The notes under the pieces are model-generated. The model made no database searches. It was given only the letters and a program-made list of their open reading frames with translations, and was not told the origin of the DNA. A DNA stretch of 64,000 nt from Phycisphaerales bacterium UBA1845 (GTDB lineage: Bacteria > Planctomycetota > Phycisphaerae > UBA1845). Of this stretch, positions 52,555 through 61,215 are shown in pieces. Both the position numbers and the translations under genes were made by a program. Within the stretch, counting starts at the first letter, position 1. The number at the start of each line of letters is the position of its first letter. The DNA is taken from contig DDIR01000143.1 in NCBI GenBank assembly GCA_002338715.1, positions 18,349 to 82,348 of the forward strand, read 5' to 3'.

Positions 52555-53961
52555 ATGGCCGCCAACAGCGCAATCCCTGTCCAACTCGACCAGAATCGCA
52601 TCGTCACCGACCCCGTGCGCCGCGTGATGATCACGCTGACCCTGCCGATTCTGATGGAGCAAATGCTCAGCACGCTCGTCGGCCTCGTGGATACCTTTCT
52701 TGCAGGCAACCTCGAAAACCACGCGGTAGAAGCCACCAGCGCCGTCGGACTCGCTTCATACGTCGGTTGGCTGGTGACGATGCTCTTCGCCCTGGTGGGC
52801 ACCGGAACGACCGCACTCGTCGCGCGGGCGTATGGATCGGGCGAGCGTGAATATGGCAATCGCGTCGCCAACCAGTCGATACTACTCGCGGTTTTCATGG
52901 GGGCGTTCGGTGTGTGTGCGATGTACTTTCTTGCGCCGCGCTTTGCGAGTTGGCAATCAATGCGCGGCATCACCTACGACATCACCGTGCGATACCTTCG
53001 AATGGAATCGCTAAGTTACATCGGGATGGCCATCACCTTGGTCGGCGGTGCGGCGATTCGCGGCGCTGGCGACACACGTACGCCGATGAAAGTCCTCGCG
53101 TCGGTCAACGTGTTCAATGGCATCCTTTCATACGGTCTGGTTTACGGGATCGGACCGCTTCCACGAATGGACGTTGACGGCATCGTGATGGGCACGCTCA
53201 TCTCAAGGCTGCTTGGCGGTTTGATCCTGCTGATCGTTATCCTGGTGGGCGCGCGGGGCATCCGCCTTCGATTGCAACTCCTTCGACCAGCGCTCGAAGT
53301 CATCCGCCGTATCACGCGAATAGGAATACCTGCCGCCGTGGATGGCGCCATCATGTGGACCGGTCATTTCCTGTTTCTCAAGATCATCGGCAACATGGCC
53401 AGCGATGTCGCCAGCGGATTGAACCCATCCTATGCGGCCCAGATCGTCGTCGTGCGGTTGGAAGCATTCACCTACCTGCCCGCGTCGGCATACGCAGCCG
53501 CCTGCGCCACGATGATCGGCCAGGCGTTGGGCGCGAACATGCCCAAGCGTGCAATCCGCAGCGGGCACGAAGGCGCGATGCAGTGCTGCATGCTCACCGC
53601 CATCAGCGGAACATTGTTCGTTATCTTTGCCCGACAGATTTGCGGATTGATGCACAAGGACTCATCCGTCATCGACATCGCGACGCCCGTCCTCGTGATT
53701 GCGGGATTGGCTCAACCGGTCCTGGCGCTGTGCATGGTCTATGCCGGCTCACTGCGCGGAGCAGGCGACACCGTATTCCCGCTTATTTACAACATGTGCG
53801 GGCTCGGACTCATCCGGTTGCCGTTTGGCTATTTGTTTGGATTGTACATGGGCTGGGGACTGTTCGGCGCGTGGATCGCGGTGGCCGCCGACATGGTCGC
53901 CCGAATGCTGATGATGGCTATTCGTTTTCGACGGGGTAAGTGGGTAACACTTCAGGTATAA
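52555..53961 (+). CDS. MATE-family multidrug/toxic-compound exporter
   Basis: 468 residues with about 12 membrane helices in two six-helix halves. MITLTLPILMEQMLSTLVGLVDTFLAG at the start of helix 1 is the classic MATE opening, and GIPAAVDGAIMWTGHFLFLKIIG marks the start of the second half. RGAGDTRTPM and GAGDTVFPLIYNM are the paired RGxGDT loops. Members exchange cationic drugs or metabolites for Na+ or H+. No regulator is adjacent. The ATG at 52555 has no obvious Shine-Dalgarno. The 3' end overlaps the convergent TPR-protein gene by 44 nt. Confidence 0.9.
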   Translation: MAANSAIPVQLDQNRIVTDPVRRVMITLTLPILMEQMLSTLVGLVDTFLAGNLENHAVEATSAVGLASYVGWLVTMLFALVGTGTTALVARAYGSGEREYGNRVANQSILLAVFMGAFGVCAMYFLAPRFASWQSMRGITYDITVRYLRMESLSYIGMAITLVGGAAIRGAGDTRTPMKVLASVNVFNGILSYGLVYGIGPLPRMDVDGIVMGTLISRLLGGLILLIVILVGARGIRLRLQLLRPALEVIRRITRIGIPAAVDGAIMWTGHFLFLKIIGNMASDVASGLNPSYAAQIVVVRLEAFTYLPASAYAAACATMIGQALGANMPKRAIRSGHEGAMQCCMLTAISGTLFVIFARQICGLMHKDSSVIDIATPVLVIAGLAQPVLALCMVYAGSLRGAGDTVFPLIYNMCGLGLIRLPFGYLFGLYMGWGLFGAWIAVAADMVARMLMMAIRFRRGKWVTLQV

Positions 53962-56083
53962 ACTCATCCCCGTCGGATCCGATGTACATCGTCGTTTCGT
54001 TGCCGCTGAGACCGCTCTTGCCCTGCATGCGTTGGGCTTCATTGCGACTCGCGGCTTGTATATCCGACGCCCGCTTTGATGCGTCGCGCGTCATCAGAAT
54101 TTGAATGTCATTCGGTGCCCGAGATTCGGCGCGCTGCAAGATCTCAAACGCAAGATCCGGGTTGCCCGCGGCATACTGCACGTATCCTGCGAGGAAGAAC
54201 AGTTCAGCTTCATACGGATTCGCTGCAATCGTGCGCTCCAGCTTGTAGAACTGCCCTTCAAAGTCCGCTTCAACACCATAGTACGATGCAATGTCGAGCG
54301 GCTGCGTGATCAGCGACGGGTCCGTCGACATCGCCCGACGAACGGCGCTGGCGGCTGTCGCATAGTCGTCGACTGCGAAGTGCACGAACCCGTAGAACAT
54401 TTCCAATTCGGCATCATCCGGCGTCGCCAGCATCGCCTGAATCACTTCGCGACGGGCCAGGTCATATTCGCCACGATAGAACGCAGCTTCGGCCAACTCG
54501 CGATGACTCATGGCCGCCTGAGGTTGACTCGAACTCGGCGGGACCGCGGACACGCCAGGATCAGTTGAGTAACTGGGATCAGTTGAATAGCTGGGATCAG
54601 TCGAATAACCGTAAGGATCGGCGCTGCTGTAGCCGTAGTTGTTGATGTCGATATTGACCGGTGTTCCCGGACTCGAATACACCGGGTAGCTCGATCCGTA
54701 ATACGCCGTCGTCACCGGAAGATAACCAAACGATGTCCCGAACGAATAGTACGGATAGGTGAAGAACGGATCGTAGTAGGTGCGGTAACACGACCGCCCG
54801 AATCCCGAGTAACGCCCGAAGCTCAAACCCAGACCAAACGAAAGGTAATTGCTGTAACCCCAAGAGCGGCCACACCGGTTGTACCGGCGAATGTTGCCCA
54901 GATTAAAGCAGTCGTATCCGAGAAAACGGTTGCTGCGATACCCGCGACGATAGCCCCAACTATCGTATCGATTGAATCCGCGATCCACGCCGAATGCCCG
55001 GGCAGCATAGCCGTTGCGATCAAGCCAGTTGTTGCGACTGTTGCTTCGATCGAGGCGGTTGAACATGTTGCCATAAGTCAGATTGTTTGACGGTCCCCGA
55101 CCGGCGAAACCGCGATTACCGCTTCGACCGCTGCCGCCGTAATTGCGCCGGCTGGTGTTCGCATTTCGATTTCCGTTGGAACGTGAGCGCCCCACGCTGC
55201 TGCGTCGCGATCCCGCTGCGGAATTTCTGCGATTCGAATTTGAATCGACCGTGGCAAACGCACGCCCGGAGTTTGAGTTTCTGGAATTTGAGTTTCTGGA
55301 GTTTGAGTTTCCGAAATTTGACGATCCGATGCCTTGGCTCAAGAAACTGCGCCGGCGTCCACCGTTTGAATTCCCTTGGCGAAGCGACGTGCTGTTGCGA
55401 TTCGAGCGATTAAATGAGCCCGACGATCTCGTTCTTGACAAGCTGCTTGAATTGTTTTGAGGCGATCCGAAACTTCGACGATTACCGCCCGAGCGATTGA
55501 TCTGCGAAGGTTGCGTAAAGGTCGGTGCGATATTGCGGATGACCTGGTTTCCCGAATTCGATCGGGGCGAAATTGATCGCGTGCCCGACGTGATGTTCGA
55601 TCGACCGGCGCCGCCGACATTGCTGCGAATGCGGCTTGAAGGCGTTCGACGAACGGCTGACGAGCTGGAGCGATTCGATCTGTAGACGGTTGCTGGCCCG
55701 CGGCTTCTGGAGCCCGAATACTGCGACGATGAGCGCCGTGTCGGTGAGACTCGGCGAACGTTATTGCCAATGGATCGGCCCACTGATCCTGTGCTGCGTG
55801 ATCGGCTGCCTATCCTTGTCGGTGCCGATCGAACGCGGGAAGACCGCGCACGCGATGTGTTGATTCGCGAGCGAGGGGCAATCGATTGGCGCGAAGAGGA
55901 TCTTGATCGAGATCGGCCAACCGAACTGCGATGACGCACCGAAGACCTGCCTGAGGATCGACCGGCAGACGAACCGCGCGAACTGCTCCGCCGCGACTGC
56001 GCGTCAACTTCGGGCACGAACGACAATGCCATCGCCATCGCAAACATGACGCACAACCGATTTCGAATTCCGCGAGTATTCAT
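53918..56083 (-). CDS. Secreted Ser/Arg/Asn-rich protein with C-terminal TPR region
   Basis: 721 residues; GGGAGG 6 nt before ATG fixes the start, giving a signal peptide (MNTRGIRNRLCVMFAMAMALSFVPEVDA). Residues about 30-360 are very low complexity: RS/SR-rich, then S/N/R-rich with tandem SRNSN units. Residues 360-520 are Tyr/Gly/Arg/Phe-rich with repeats of the TDPSYS type. The last 190 residues are a TPR-like helical solenoid (AAFYRGEYDLARREVIQAM, FYGFVHFAVDDYATAASAVRRAM, YVQYAAGNPDLAFEIL). The basic half could bind polyanions such as sulfated polysaccharide or wall polymer. That is speculative. Confidence 0.8.
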   Translation of the reverse strand: MNTRGIRNRLCVMFAMAMALSFVPEVDAQSRRSSSRGSSAGRSSGRSSVRHRSSVGRSRSRSSSRQSIAPRSRINTSRARSSRVRSAPTRIGSRSRSTGSVGRSIGNNVRRVSPTRRSSSQYSGSRSRGPATVYRSNRSSSSAVRRTPSSRIRSNVGGAGRSNITSGTRSISPRSNSGNQVIRNIAPTFTQPSQINRSGGNRRSFGSPQNNSSSLSRTRSSGSFNRSNRNSTSLRQGNSNGGRRRSFLSQGIGSSNFGNSNSRNSNSRNSNSGRAFATVDSNSNRRNSAAGSRRSSVGRSRSNGNRNANTSRRNYGGSGRSGNRGFAGRGPSNNLTYGNMFNRLDRSNSRNNWLDRNGYAARAFGVDRGFNRYDSWGYRRGYRSNRFLGYDCFNLGNIRRYNRCGRSWGYSNYLSFGLGLSFGRYSGFGRSCYRTYYDPFFTYPYYSFGTSFGYLPVTTAYYGSSYPVYSSPGTPVNIDINNYGYSSADPYGYSTDPSYSTDPSYSTDPGVSAVPPSSSQPQAAMSHRELAEAAFYRGEYDLARREVIQAMLATPDDAELEMFYGFVHFAVDDYATAASAVRRAMSTDPSLITQPLDIASYYGVEADFEGQFYKLERTIAANPYEAELFFLAGYVQYAAGNPDLAFEILQRAESRAPNDIQILMTRDASKRASDIQAASRNEAQRMQGKSGLSGNETTMYIGSDGDEFIPEVLPTYPVENE
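54558..54611 (-). repeat. 18-bp tandem repeat, three copies, inside the TPR protein gene
   Basis: Three consecutive units of GGATCAGTTGARTARCTG type at an 18-nt period encode SYSTDP-type hexapeptides. They are consistent with recent slippage growth of the low-complexity region. Confidence 0.85.
55268..55312 (-). repeat. 15-bp tandem repeat, three copies plus a decayed fourth
   Basis: Units GGARTTTGAGTTTCY at a 15-nt period encode the SRNSN peptides of the Asn/Ser/Arg-rich region. The A/T-rich codons differ from the surrounding GC-richer usage. Confidence 0.85.
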
Positions 56084-56180
56084 GGCTGTACCTCCCCAGG
56101 GCACAAGATTTAGGAACCGCAAGTAGATAGTTCCACTGTGTTAAATATATCGCCAACCAGGGATGCCGACAAGCAAAAAA

Positions 56181-56873
56181 TCAGCACGGGGCAGACAGTA
56201 TATCGCCTAACTCTTTAATACAGCTGATTTTATGGGGAATTGGCACATTGTCGACTTTTCCGATGTCCATGATCCGATCGGTCCGGTCGATCCAGCAGGC
56301 CGTGATGCCCAACTGGTGGGCACCACCGACATCGCTGTGCAGTGAATCGCCGACGTGAAGCACGCGCTCGGGTCTGACGTTCATCTTCTTCAGGGCGTGC
56401 TCAAAGATGGCGGAATGGGGTTTGTAGGAACGGGTGTCTTCCGAGGTGACGACGTTTTGAATATCGATCCCGTGGAAATCGATTGCGTGCAACACATCTT
56501 CGGTGTCAGCGTTTGACACCACGCACACGGGCACATCAATTACGCTGAGCGTTTCGTGAACGTGCGGAGCCAACTGCGGTTGCTGCCAGTACGATTTCAA
56601 CATCTTCGCGTACTTCGTTGCATCGACGCCGTTGGCCCGTTCGCCGAGCGTTTGCAAGAGTGTATTCACTTCGAGATCAAAGAGCGTGCTGAACGTATCG
56701 CCGTTGGCATGTTCGATCGCATCGAAAAAACCATGACCCCATGCGGTCGCCAGTTCGCTTGCCGACATTGGCAATGCAAGATCTTTAACGACGCACGCGC
56801 AGGTCTGCTCTACCGCGTGGCGATCACCGGTCACCAGGGTTCCATAGAAGTCGAAGAAAATCGCGTCGAACAA
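56181..56873 (-). CDS. HAD-superfamily hydrolase
   Basis: 230 residues with all four HAD motifs: I, DAIFFDFYGTL (nucleophile Asp; the usual second Asp is Tyr, as in haloacid-dehalogenase-type members); II, CVVSNAD; III, Lys in YKPHSAIF; IV, VLHVGDSLHSDVGGA. The cap lies between motifs I and II. It is probably a small-molecule phosphatase or dehalogenase-like enzyme; the Tyr at motif I+2 makes a phosphatase role less certain. It is not obviously in an operon, 51 nt from the HIT gene on the same strand. Confidence 0.85.
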   Translation of the reverse strand: MFDAIFFDFYGTLVTGDRHAVEQTCACVVKDLALPMSASELATAWGHGFFDAIEHANGDTFSTLFDLEVNTLLQTLGERANGVDATKYAKMLKSYWQQPQLAPHVHETLSVIDVPVCVVSNADTEDVLHAIDFHGIDIQNVVTSEDTRSYKPHSAIFEHALKKMNVRPERVLHVGDSLHSDVGGAHQLGITACWIDRTDRIMDIGKVDNVPIPHKISCIKELGDILSAPC

Positions 56874-56924
56874 ATCATCACCTCATTTGCGTGGGTCTCA
56901 AACCCTCATGCCATCCGGCGCGAT

Positions 56925-57359
56925 TCACGAATTGGCCAGCGCGCCGGAAATCTGATCACGGATCTTTTCGGCTTCACCTTCGCCATACTTGCCGGCATTC
57001 CAACGATAGCCAAGACCGTCGTCCGGCACGCGGGGGATCAGATGAAAGTGCGCGTGCATCACCACTTGCCCCGCGCACGCGCCGTTGTTTTGCAGGATGT
57101 TCAAACCCTTCGCCCCGGTAACTTCCATGACCGCACGTGACAGTCGCGGCAACACCAGCCCAATTGCGGCTGCAGCTTCTGCCGGGAGATCGACGATCGA
57201 ATCGCAATGGCATTTGGGTATGAGCAGGACATGCCCGGCAGAGATCGGTCCAATATCGAGAAACGCCAGGACCGCATCATCCGAATAAACCTGATGACAC
57301 GGTATGTCACCCGCAGCAATCTTGCAGAAAATGCAGTCCGTATTGGCTTCGTTGGACAT
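56925..57359 (-). CDS. HIT-family nucleotide hydrolase/transferase
   Basis: 144 residues, typical size. The zinc-type Cys pair CIFCKIAAGDIP is near the N-terminus. LNILQNNGACAGQVVMHAHFHLIPR contains the His-h-His-h-His triad (HAHFH), whose middle His carries the AMP or GMP intermediate. HinT-like members hydrolyse adenosine phosphoramidates and acyl-adenylates. The 198-nt gap to the ribosomal cluster holds nothing recognisable. Confidence 0.92.
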   Translation of the reverse strand: MSNEANTDCIFCKIAAGDIPCHQVYSDDAVLAFLDIGPISAGHVLLIPKCHCDSIVDLPAEAAAAIGLVLPRLSRAVMEVTGAKGLNILQNNGACAGQVVMHAHFHLIPRVPDDGLGYRWNAGKYGEGEAEKIRDQISGALANS

Positions 57360-57557
57360 CGTGCGCCTCCCGCTGGCAACGTTTTTCGCAGTTCAAACGA
57401 ATCACTGTCGCAAGTCGACGCCCGAATCATAACAGCGCTTCGATGCGTGCCAACTTCCGGGAGAAATTGGTCGCGATCAGCGCGCAAACAGGCGCACTAC
57501 TTGATGCGCGTACGGCAGCAACCGGAGCACGACAAGAACTGTGATGAGGGGTAAACG

Positions 57558-58253
57558 CTATTCGGCTGCGTTGTCGGGCGATGTTTCATCGGCTTCCGGA
57601 GCGGCTTGCTTGGCGGCAGCGGGCTTGACGTCTTCCGCTTCCTGACCGCCGCGACGCTGCTTGGCCAACGACACTGCCAACGCATAGCGTGAATCCGCTT
57701 TGATCTGACGCGATGACTTTGCCGGCTTGGTGATTGAGCCCGGGCTTTCCTCTTCACCGACGAACTGGAGGATCGCCTGGCGACCACCGTCACCGATACG
57801 GCGTTTGGCCAACCGAATCAAGCGGGTATATCCACCGGCGCGTTCGGCATACTGCTCGGCGATGGTGTTGATGAGACGGTGGGTGATTGATTCACCGGTG
57901 AACTTCATTGCGCCGCGCGGCTTGCCGTTGCGATAACGACGGCCGTTGGGTGCACGAAGGGCTTTCTTACGCTTGGCCAGCGAGAGATCTTCGTAGTCCG
58001 TTTGATGTTCCGCCGGGATGAATGAGCGGTCGCTGAGGATCTTGTGGATCTGGCGACGGGCGGTCACGCTCCCGCGGCGGGCGCTGCGGGCCAACGTCAC
58101 CAGACGCTCGACGAACGGGCGAAGGTCCTTGGCCTTTTCCAGCGTCGTGCGGATCTGTCCGTGCTCGATTAAACTCTGCGCCATATTGCGCTGCATGGCA
58201 CGATGATGTGAAGGGGTCCGATTGAGTTTTCTTTGTCGCACGCGATGATTCAT
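57558..58253 (-). CDS. rplQ: 50S ribosomal protein L17, extended
   Basis: 231 residues, against about 120-130 in most bacteria. The N-terminal core is classic ([55 protein letters not shown]). An insert (about residues 80-115; [28 protein letters not shown]) precedes the tail [26 protein letters not shown]. After this come about 60 extra residues rich in Ala/Lys/Glu/Pro. It is the last gene of the cluster, following rpoA as in most bacteria. Confidence 0.96.
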   Translation of the reverse strand: MNHRVRQRKLNRTPSHHRAMQRNMAQSLIEHGQIRTTLEKAKDLRPFVERLVTLARSARRGSVTARRQIHKILSDRSFIPAEHQTDYEDLSLAKRKKALRAPNGRRYRNGKPRGAMKFTGESITHRLINTIAEQYAERAGGYTRLIRLAKRRIGDGGRQAILQFVGEEESPGSITKPAKSSRQIKADSRYALAVSLAKQRRGGQEAEDVKPAAAKQAAPEADETSPDNAAE

Positions 58254-58416
58254 GACACTATCCGCTCTGGGGCCTGATCCGCTTCGGGACCTGCTCGATT
58301 TCTTCGCTTGTCAAAAGCGGGGGTCGTCTCCTACAAAAACGCCCCCTACATATCTGCTGCAACTTACCACATTCCGGCGATTTCCATAAGGCGCGGAAAC
58401 CGGATTGCGGCAGCCA

Positions 58417-59574
58417 TTATTCCATCGAACCGCTTTCGCCGAACACCGACACCGAGGAACCCGACTGGAACCCTGGTGTCGAGTGATGCTCGCTGTCGTC
58501 GCCCTCGTCACTGCTGCCGAAATCGTCAGACGAGACAGCCCCCATCCCTGTTCCGGGGAGCGATCCGGCACCCGAACCGCCGGTGCTTTCGCCGCCAAGC
58601 GACATTCCGAGCGACAAACCGATGTCGGCCAACTTGCGCTTCACCTCACGCAACGAGGTCTTGCCAAAGCTGCGGAATCGAAGCACGTCGGCTTCGGTCT
58701 TGCTGACCAACTCGCCGATCGTCGCAATTCTCGCCGACTCAAGGCAGTTATTGGACCGAACCGAAAGCTGCAATTCGCTGACGCTGCGGTTGAGCTTTTC
58801 CTGAAGCTCCGAATCCATCTCGCTTGTCGGCGTGCGAACTGGCGGCGCCTGGCTGACGAGTTCCTCGCCCAGTTCGTAATAGTGAACGAACGGGTTGAGG
58901 TGCTTGCGCAGAATCTTGGCGGCTTCGACGATCGCATCTTCCGGCGACACACTGCCCCGGGTCCAGACTTCGAGGACGAGGCGATCGTAGTTGGTCCGCT
59001 GACCCACGCGGGTGTCTTCGGTCTTGTAACGGACACGAACCACCGGCGAAAAGATCGAGTCGACCGGGATCACGCCGATTTCCTGCTCGGGACCGGCGTT
59101 GTCTGCGGCCGTCGCATAACCACGCCCCGACTTGACCCGCATTTCGATTTCGAAAGGCACGTCTTCGGTCAACGTGGCGATGTGGAGGTCGGGATTGACG
59201 ACCTCGACGCCGGATTCGGCTTCGATATCGCCAGCCGTCACCACACCAGCCGAGCTGCGCGACAACTTGAGCGTGCGCGATTCTTCACCTTCCATCGCGA
59301 CAACGACCTGCTTGAGATTCAAGATGATGTCGGTGACATCCTCAAGCACGCCGGGAATGGTGCTGAATTCGTGTGACACGTTCGAAATCTTCACTGCATA
59401 GATCGCAGCTCCTTCCAAACTGGAAAGGAGGATGCGCCGCAGAGAGTTTCCAACGGTCGTACCAAAACCGCGCTCAAACGGTTCAACGATGAACTTTCCG
59501 TAGCAGTCCGTGCTGACCGATTCATCGCACTCTAAACGGCTCGGCAATTCTAACCCGCGCCATCGGATACGCAT
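58417..59574 (-). CDS. rpoA: RNA polymerase alpha subunit
   Basis: 385 residues with AAGGAG before the ATG. The N-terminal assembly domain has FERGFGTTVGNSLRRILLSSLEG, and the middle has VSPEDAIVEAAKIL. The C-terminal domain that contacts UP elements and activators is intact (SVRSNNCLESARIATIGELVSKTEADVLRFRSFGKTSLREVKRKLADIGLSLGM). Beyond it is a 65-residue Ser/Gly/Glu-rich tail absent from most alpha subunits. rpsD, which precedes rpoA in Escherichia, is not here. Confidence 0.98.
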   Translation of the reverse strand: MRIRWRGLELPSRLECDESVSTDCYGKFIVEPFERGFGTTVGNSLRRILLSSLEGAAIYAVKISNVSHEFSTIPGVLEDVTDIILNLKQVVVAMEGEESRTLKLSRSSAGVVTAGDIEAESGVEVVNPDLHIATLTEDVPFEIEMRVKSGRGYATAADNAGPEQEIGVIPVDSIFSPVVRVRYKTEDTRVGQRTNYDRLVLEVWTRGSVSPEDAIVEAAKILRKHLNPFVHYYELGEELVSQAPPVRTPTSEMDSELQEKLNRSVSELQLSVRSNNCLESARIATIGELVSKTEADVLRFRSFGKTSLREVKRKLADIGLSLGMSLGGESTGGSGAGSLPGTGMGAVSSDDFGSSDEGDDSEHHSTPGFQSGSSVSVFGESGSME

Positions 59575-59954
59575 GTCGATGATCTCCTTGAGGGGTTTTA
59601 TTTCTTTGATGATCGCGGGCGTCGGATTCCACTTCCGACTGACCCGATCGTAATTTTCTTATTCGTACGTCGATCGCGTTTGAATCCGCCTCAATTCATC
59701 GCGATTTAGTGTGGGTTCGATTCGTGCGTCGCTTAGCGTTCGCCGCCCCGTTCATGACTTGACGACTTTCCTGCTTCCAACACTGCGTTTCGATTGAGTT
59801 GATCGCCCCATTCGCTTTGGCAAGGGTTGCCGATTCAAGGTTGGCGGCACACGTTCGATGATTCAGTGAAGCGGGCGTCCGCTAAATACTCAGGCAATCG
59901 ACATCCAGGGCAATCGACATCCAGGGCAATCAAGCCGTCAATCCTACCAGTGAA
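59575..59954. other. 380-nt leader between rpsK and rpoA
   Basis: No gene is seen on either strand. It contains the rpoA ribosome site, a pair of similar ATTCGTRCGTCG motifs and a 16-bp tandem repeat near rpsK. An internal rpoA promoter is likely but not identifiable by eye. Confidence 0.5.
59895..59930. repeat. 16-bp tandem repeat between rpsK and rpoA
   Basis: CAATCGACATCCAGGG occurs twice back to back (59895-59910, 59911-59926), followed by a partial third copy (CAAT). Confidence 0.9.
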
Positions 59955-60338
59955 TCAGACGCGACGACGCTTGGCCGGACGACACCCGTTGTGCGGCAGC
60001 GGTGTCGTATCTTCGATCGAACTGATACGCAGGCCAGCCCCCTGAAGCGCCGTGATCGCCGACTCGCGACCACTTCCCAGACCCTTCACGCGAACCTCCA
60101 CTTCAACCATGCCGAACTTGCGCGCGACCCCCACGCATTTTTCAGCCGCACGCTGCGCCGCAAAGGGCGTGCTCTTTCGAGTCCCTTTAAATCCGACCGT
60201 TCCAGCAGAGGCCCAGCAGAGCACCTCGCCATTGCTGTCCGTGATCGTGACGATCGTGTTGTTGAATGATGCCTTCACATGAACAATGCCGCGCACAACA
60301 TTGCGACGGGTTCGTTTTTTTCCTGCACGTTTAGCCAC
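59955..60338 (-). CDS. rpsK: 30S ribosomal protein S11
   Basis: 127 residues. It starts at a GTG that overlaps the rpsM stop as GTGGCTAA, so the two are translationally coupled. Conserved blocks include [60 protein letters not shown] and the C-terminal [18 protein letters not shown], which contacts the platform near 16S h23. Length and ends are normal. Confidence 0.98.
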   Translation of the reverse strand: MAKRAGKKRTRRNVVRGIVHVKASFNNTIVTITDSNGEVLCWASAGTVGFKGTRKSTPFAAQRAAEKCVGVARKFGMVEVEVRVKGLGSGRESAITALQGAGLRISSIEDTTPLPHNGCRPAKRRRV

Positions 60339-60720
60339 GCGACAACTCCTTCACGCCCTTCTTGCCCGCCACTGTCTTCTTCGGTCCCTTACGAGTCCGC
60401 GCGTTCGTACGCGTCCGTTGTCCACGCACCGGCAATCCGCGGCGATGACGCAATCCGCGATAGCAGCCGATGTCGCGAAGCCGCGCAATGTTGCCCTGCA
60501 CGATTCGACGCAGCGGACCTTCAACCTGATAGTTGCGCTCGATGATGCCCGCGATCCGAGACACTTCGTCCTCGGTCAGATCCTTCGCCTTTACTTCCGG
60601 CTCGATCTGGGCTTCCTTCAGGATGCGCTCAGCCACTTTCGGGCCGACGCCATAGATGTACCGAAGCGAATACTCGATCCGCTTATTGTTTGGGATGTCA
60701 ACACCGACGACACGTGGCAC
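60331..60720 (-). CDS. rpsM: 30S ribosomal protein S13
   Basis: 129 residues from a GTG start ([25 protein letters not shown]). Conserved [28 protein letters not shown] lies near the C-terminus, which reaches the P-site tRNA and the subunit bridges. It is preceded by a 231-nt repeat-rich gap after rpmJ, and its stop overlaps the start of rpsK. Confidence 0.98.
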   Translation of the reverse strand: MPRVVGVDIPNNKRIEYSLRYIYGVGPKVAERILKEAQIEPEVKAKDLTEDEVSRIAGIIERNYQVEGPLRRIVQGNIARLRDIGCYRGLRHRRGLPVRGQRTRTNARTRKGPKKTVAGKKGVKELSRG

Positions 60721-60747
60721 GCGAATACTCCATCTATCTAGACAAGG

Positions 60748-60779
60748 TCGCTGAACAACTTAATCGCTGAACAACTATT
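60748..60779. repeat. 16-bp tandem repeat between rpmJ and rpsM
   Basis: Two adjacent 16-nt units share their first 13 bases (TCGCTGAACAACT) exactly. Confidence 0.85.
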
Positions 60780-60807
60780 TCGATTGGACGCGATAAGACT
60801 CGCGATC

Positions 60808-60863
60808 CATTATTCTTGCTGCATTATTCTTGCCGCGTAATCCTTGCTGCATCATTCTTACAG
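60808..60863. repeat. 14-bp tandem repeat, four degenerate copies, between rpmJ and rpsM
   Basis: Units CATTATTCTTGCTG, CATTATTCTTGCCG, CGTAATCCTTGCTG and CATCATTCTTACAG follow one another without gaps. Confidence 0.9.
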
Positions 60864-60911
60864 CACACATTCGCAACTTGGATTCACTGAAACACAACTG
60901 AATCGCACAGT

Positions 60912-60947
60912 GAAATTTGCCCCGAAATCTGCACTGAAATCTGCACC
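60912..60947. repeat. 12-bp tandem repeat, three copies, next to rpmJ
   Basis: Units GAAATTTGCCCC, GAAATCTGCACT and GAAATCTGCACC are contiguous and end 4 nt from the rpmJ stop codon. Confidence 0.85.
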
Positions 60948-60951
60948 AAGA

Positions 60952-61068
60952 TTAGCCCTGGCGCTGCTTGTGCTTGGGATTCGCTTTGCAAATGACGCGG
61001 ACCACGCCCTTGCGCTTGATCACGCGGCAATTCTCACAAATTCTCTTGACGCTAGCCCTGACTTTCAT
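60952..61068 (-). CDS. rpmJ: 50S ribosomal protein L36
   Basis: A 38-residue protein reading [19 protein letters not shown] followed by [19 protein letters not shown]. The zinc ligands of the C+ form are all present (Cys11, Cys14, Cys27, His33). It lies between map and rpsM, its usual place outside Proteobacteria. The stop is TAA. The gene is short and easily missed. Confidence 0.97.
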   Translation of the reverse strand: MKVRASVKRICENCRVIKRKGVVRVICKANPKHKQRQG

Positions 61069-61215
61069 TTGCAATTACCCCAGAATTTTAGCCAAAAACG
61101 CACAATCCGGCGAACCCTACCAGAAATCCGCGAAAAACCCAAGTACCTCGCCAAAAAAAACGCCCATATGGCATAAAAAATGCCCAGTAGCCACTGGCGG
61201 GGTCAAAAAGGCGGA

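Noticed and set aside
60748-60863. Possible CRISPR-like array
   Set aside because: The units are 14-16 nt and contiguous without spacers, so they are simple tandem repeats. No cas genes are present in the window.
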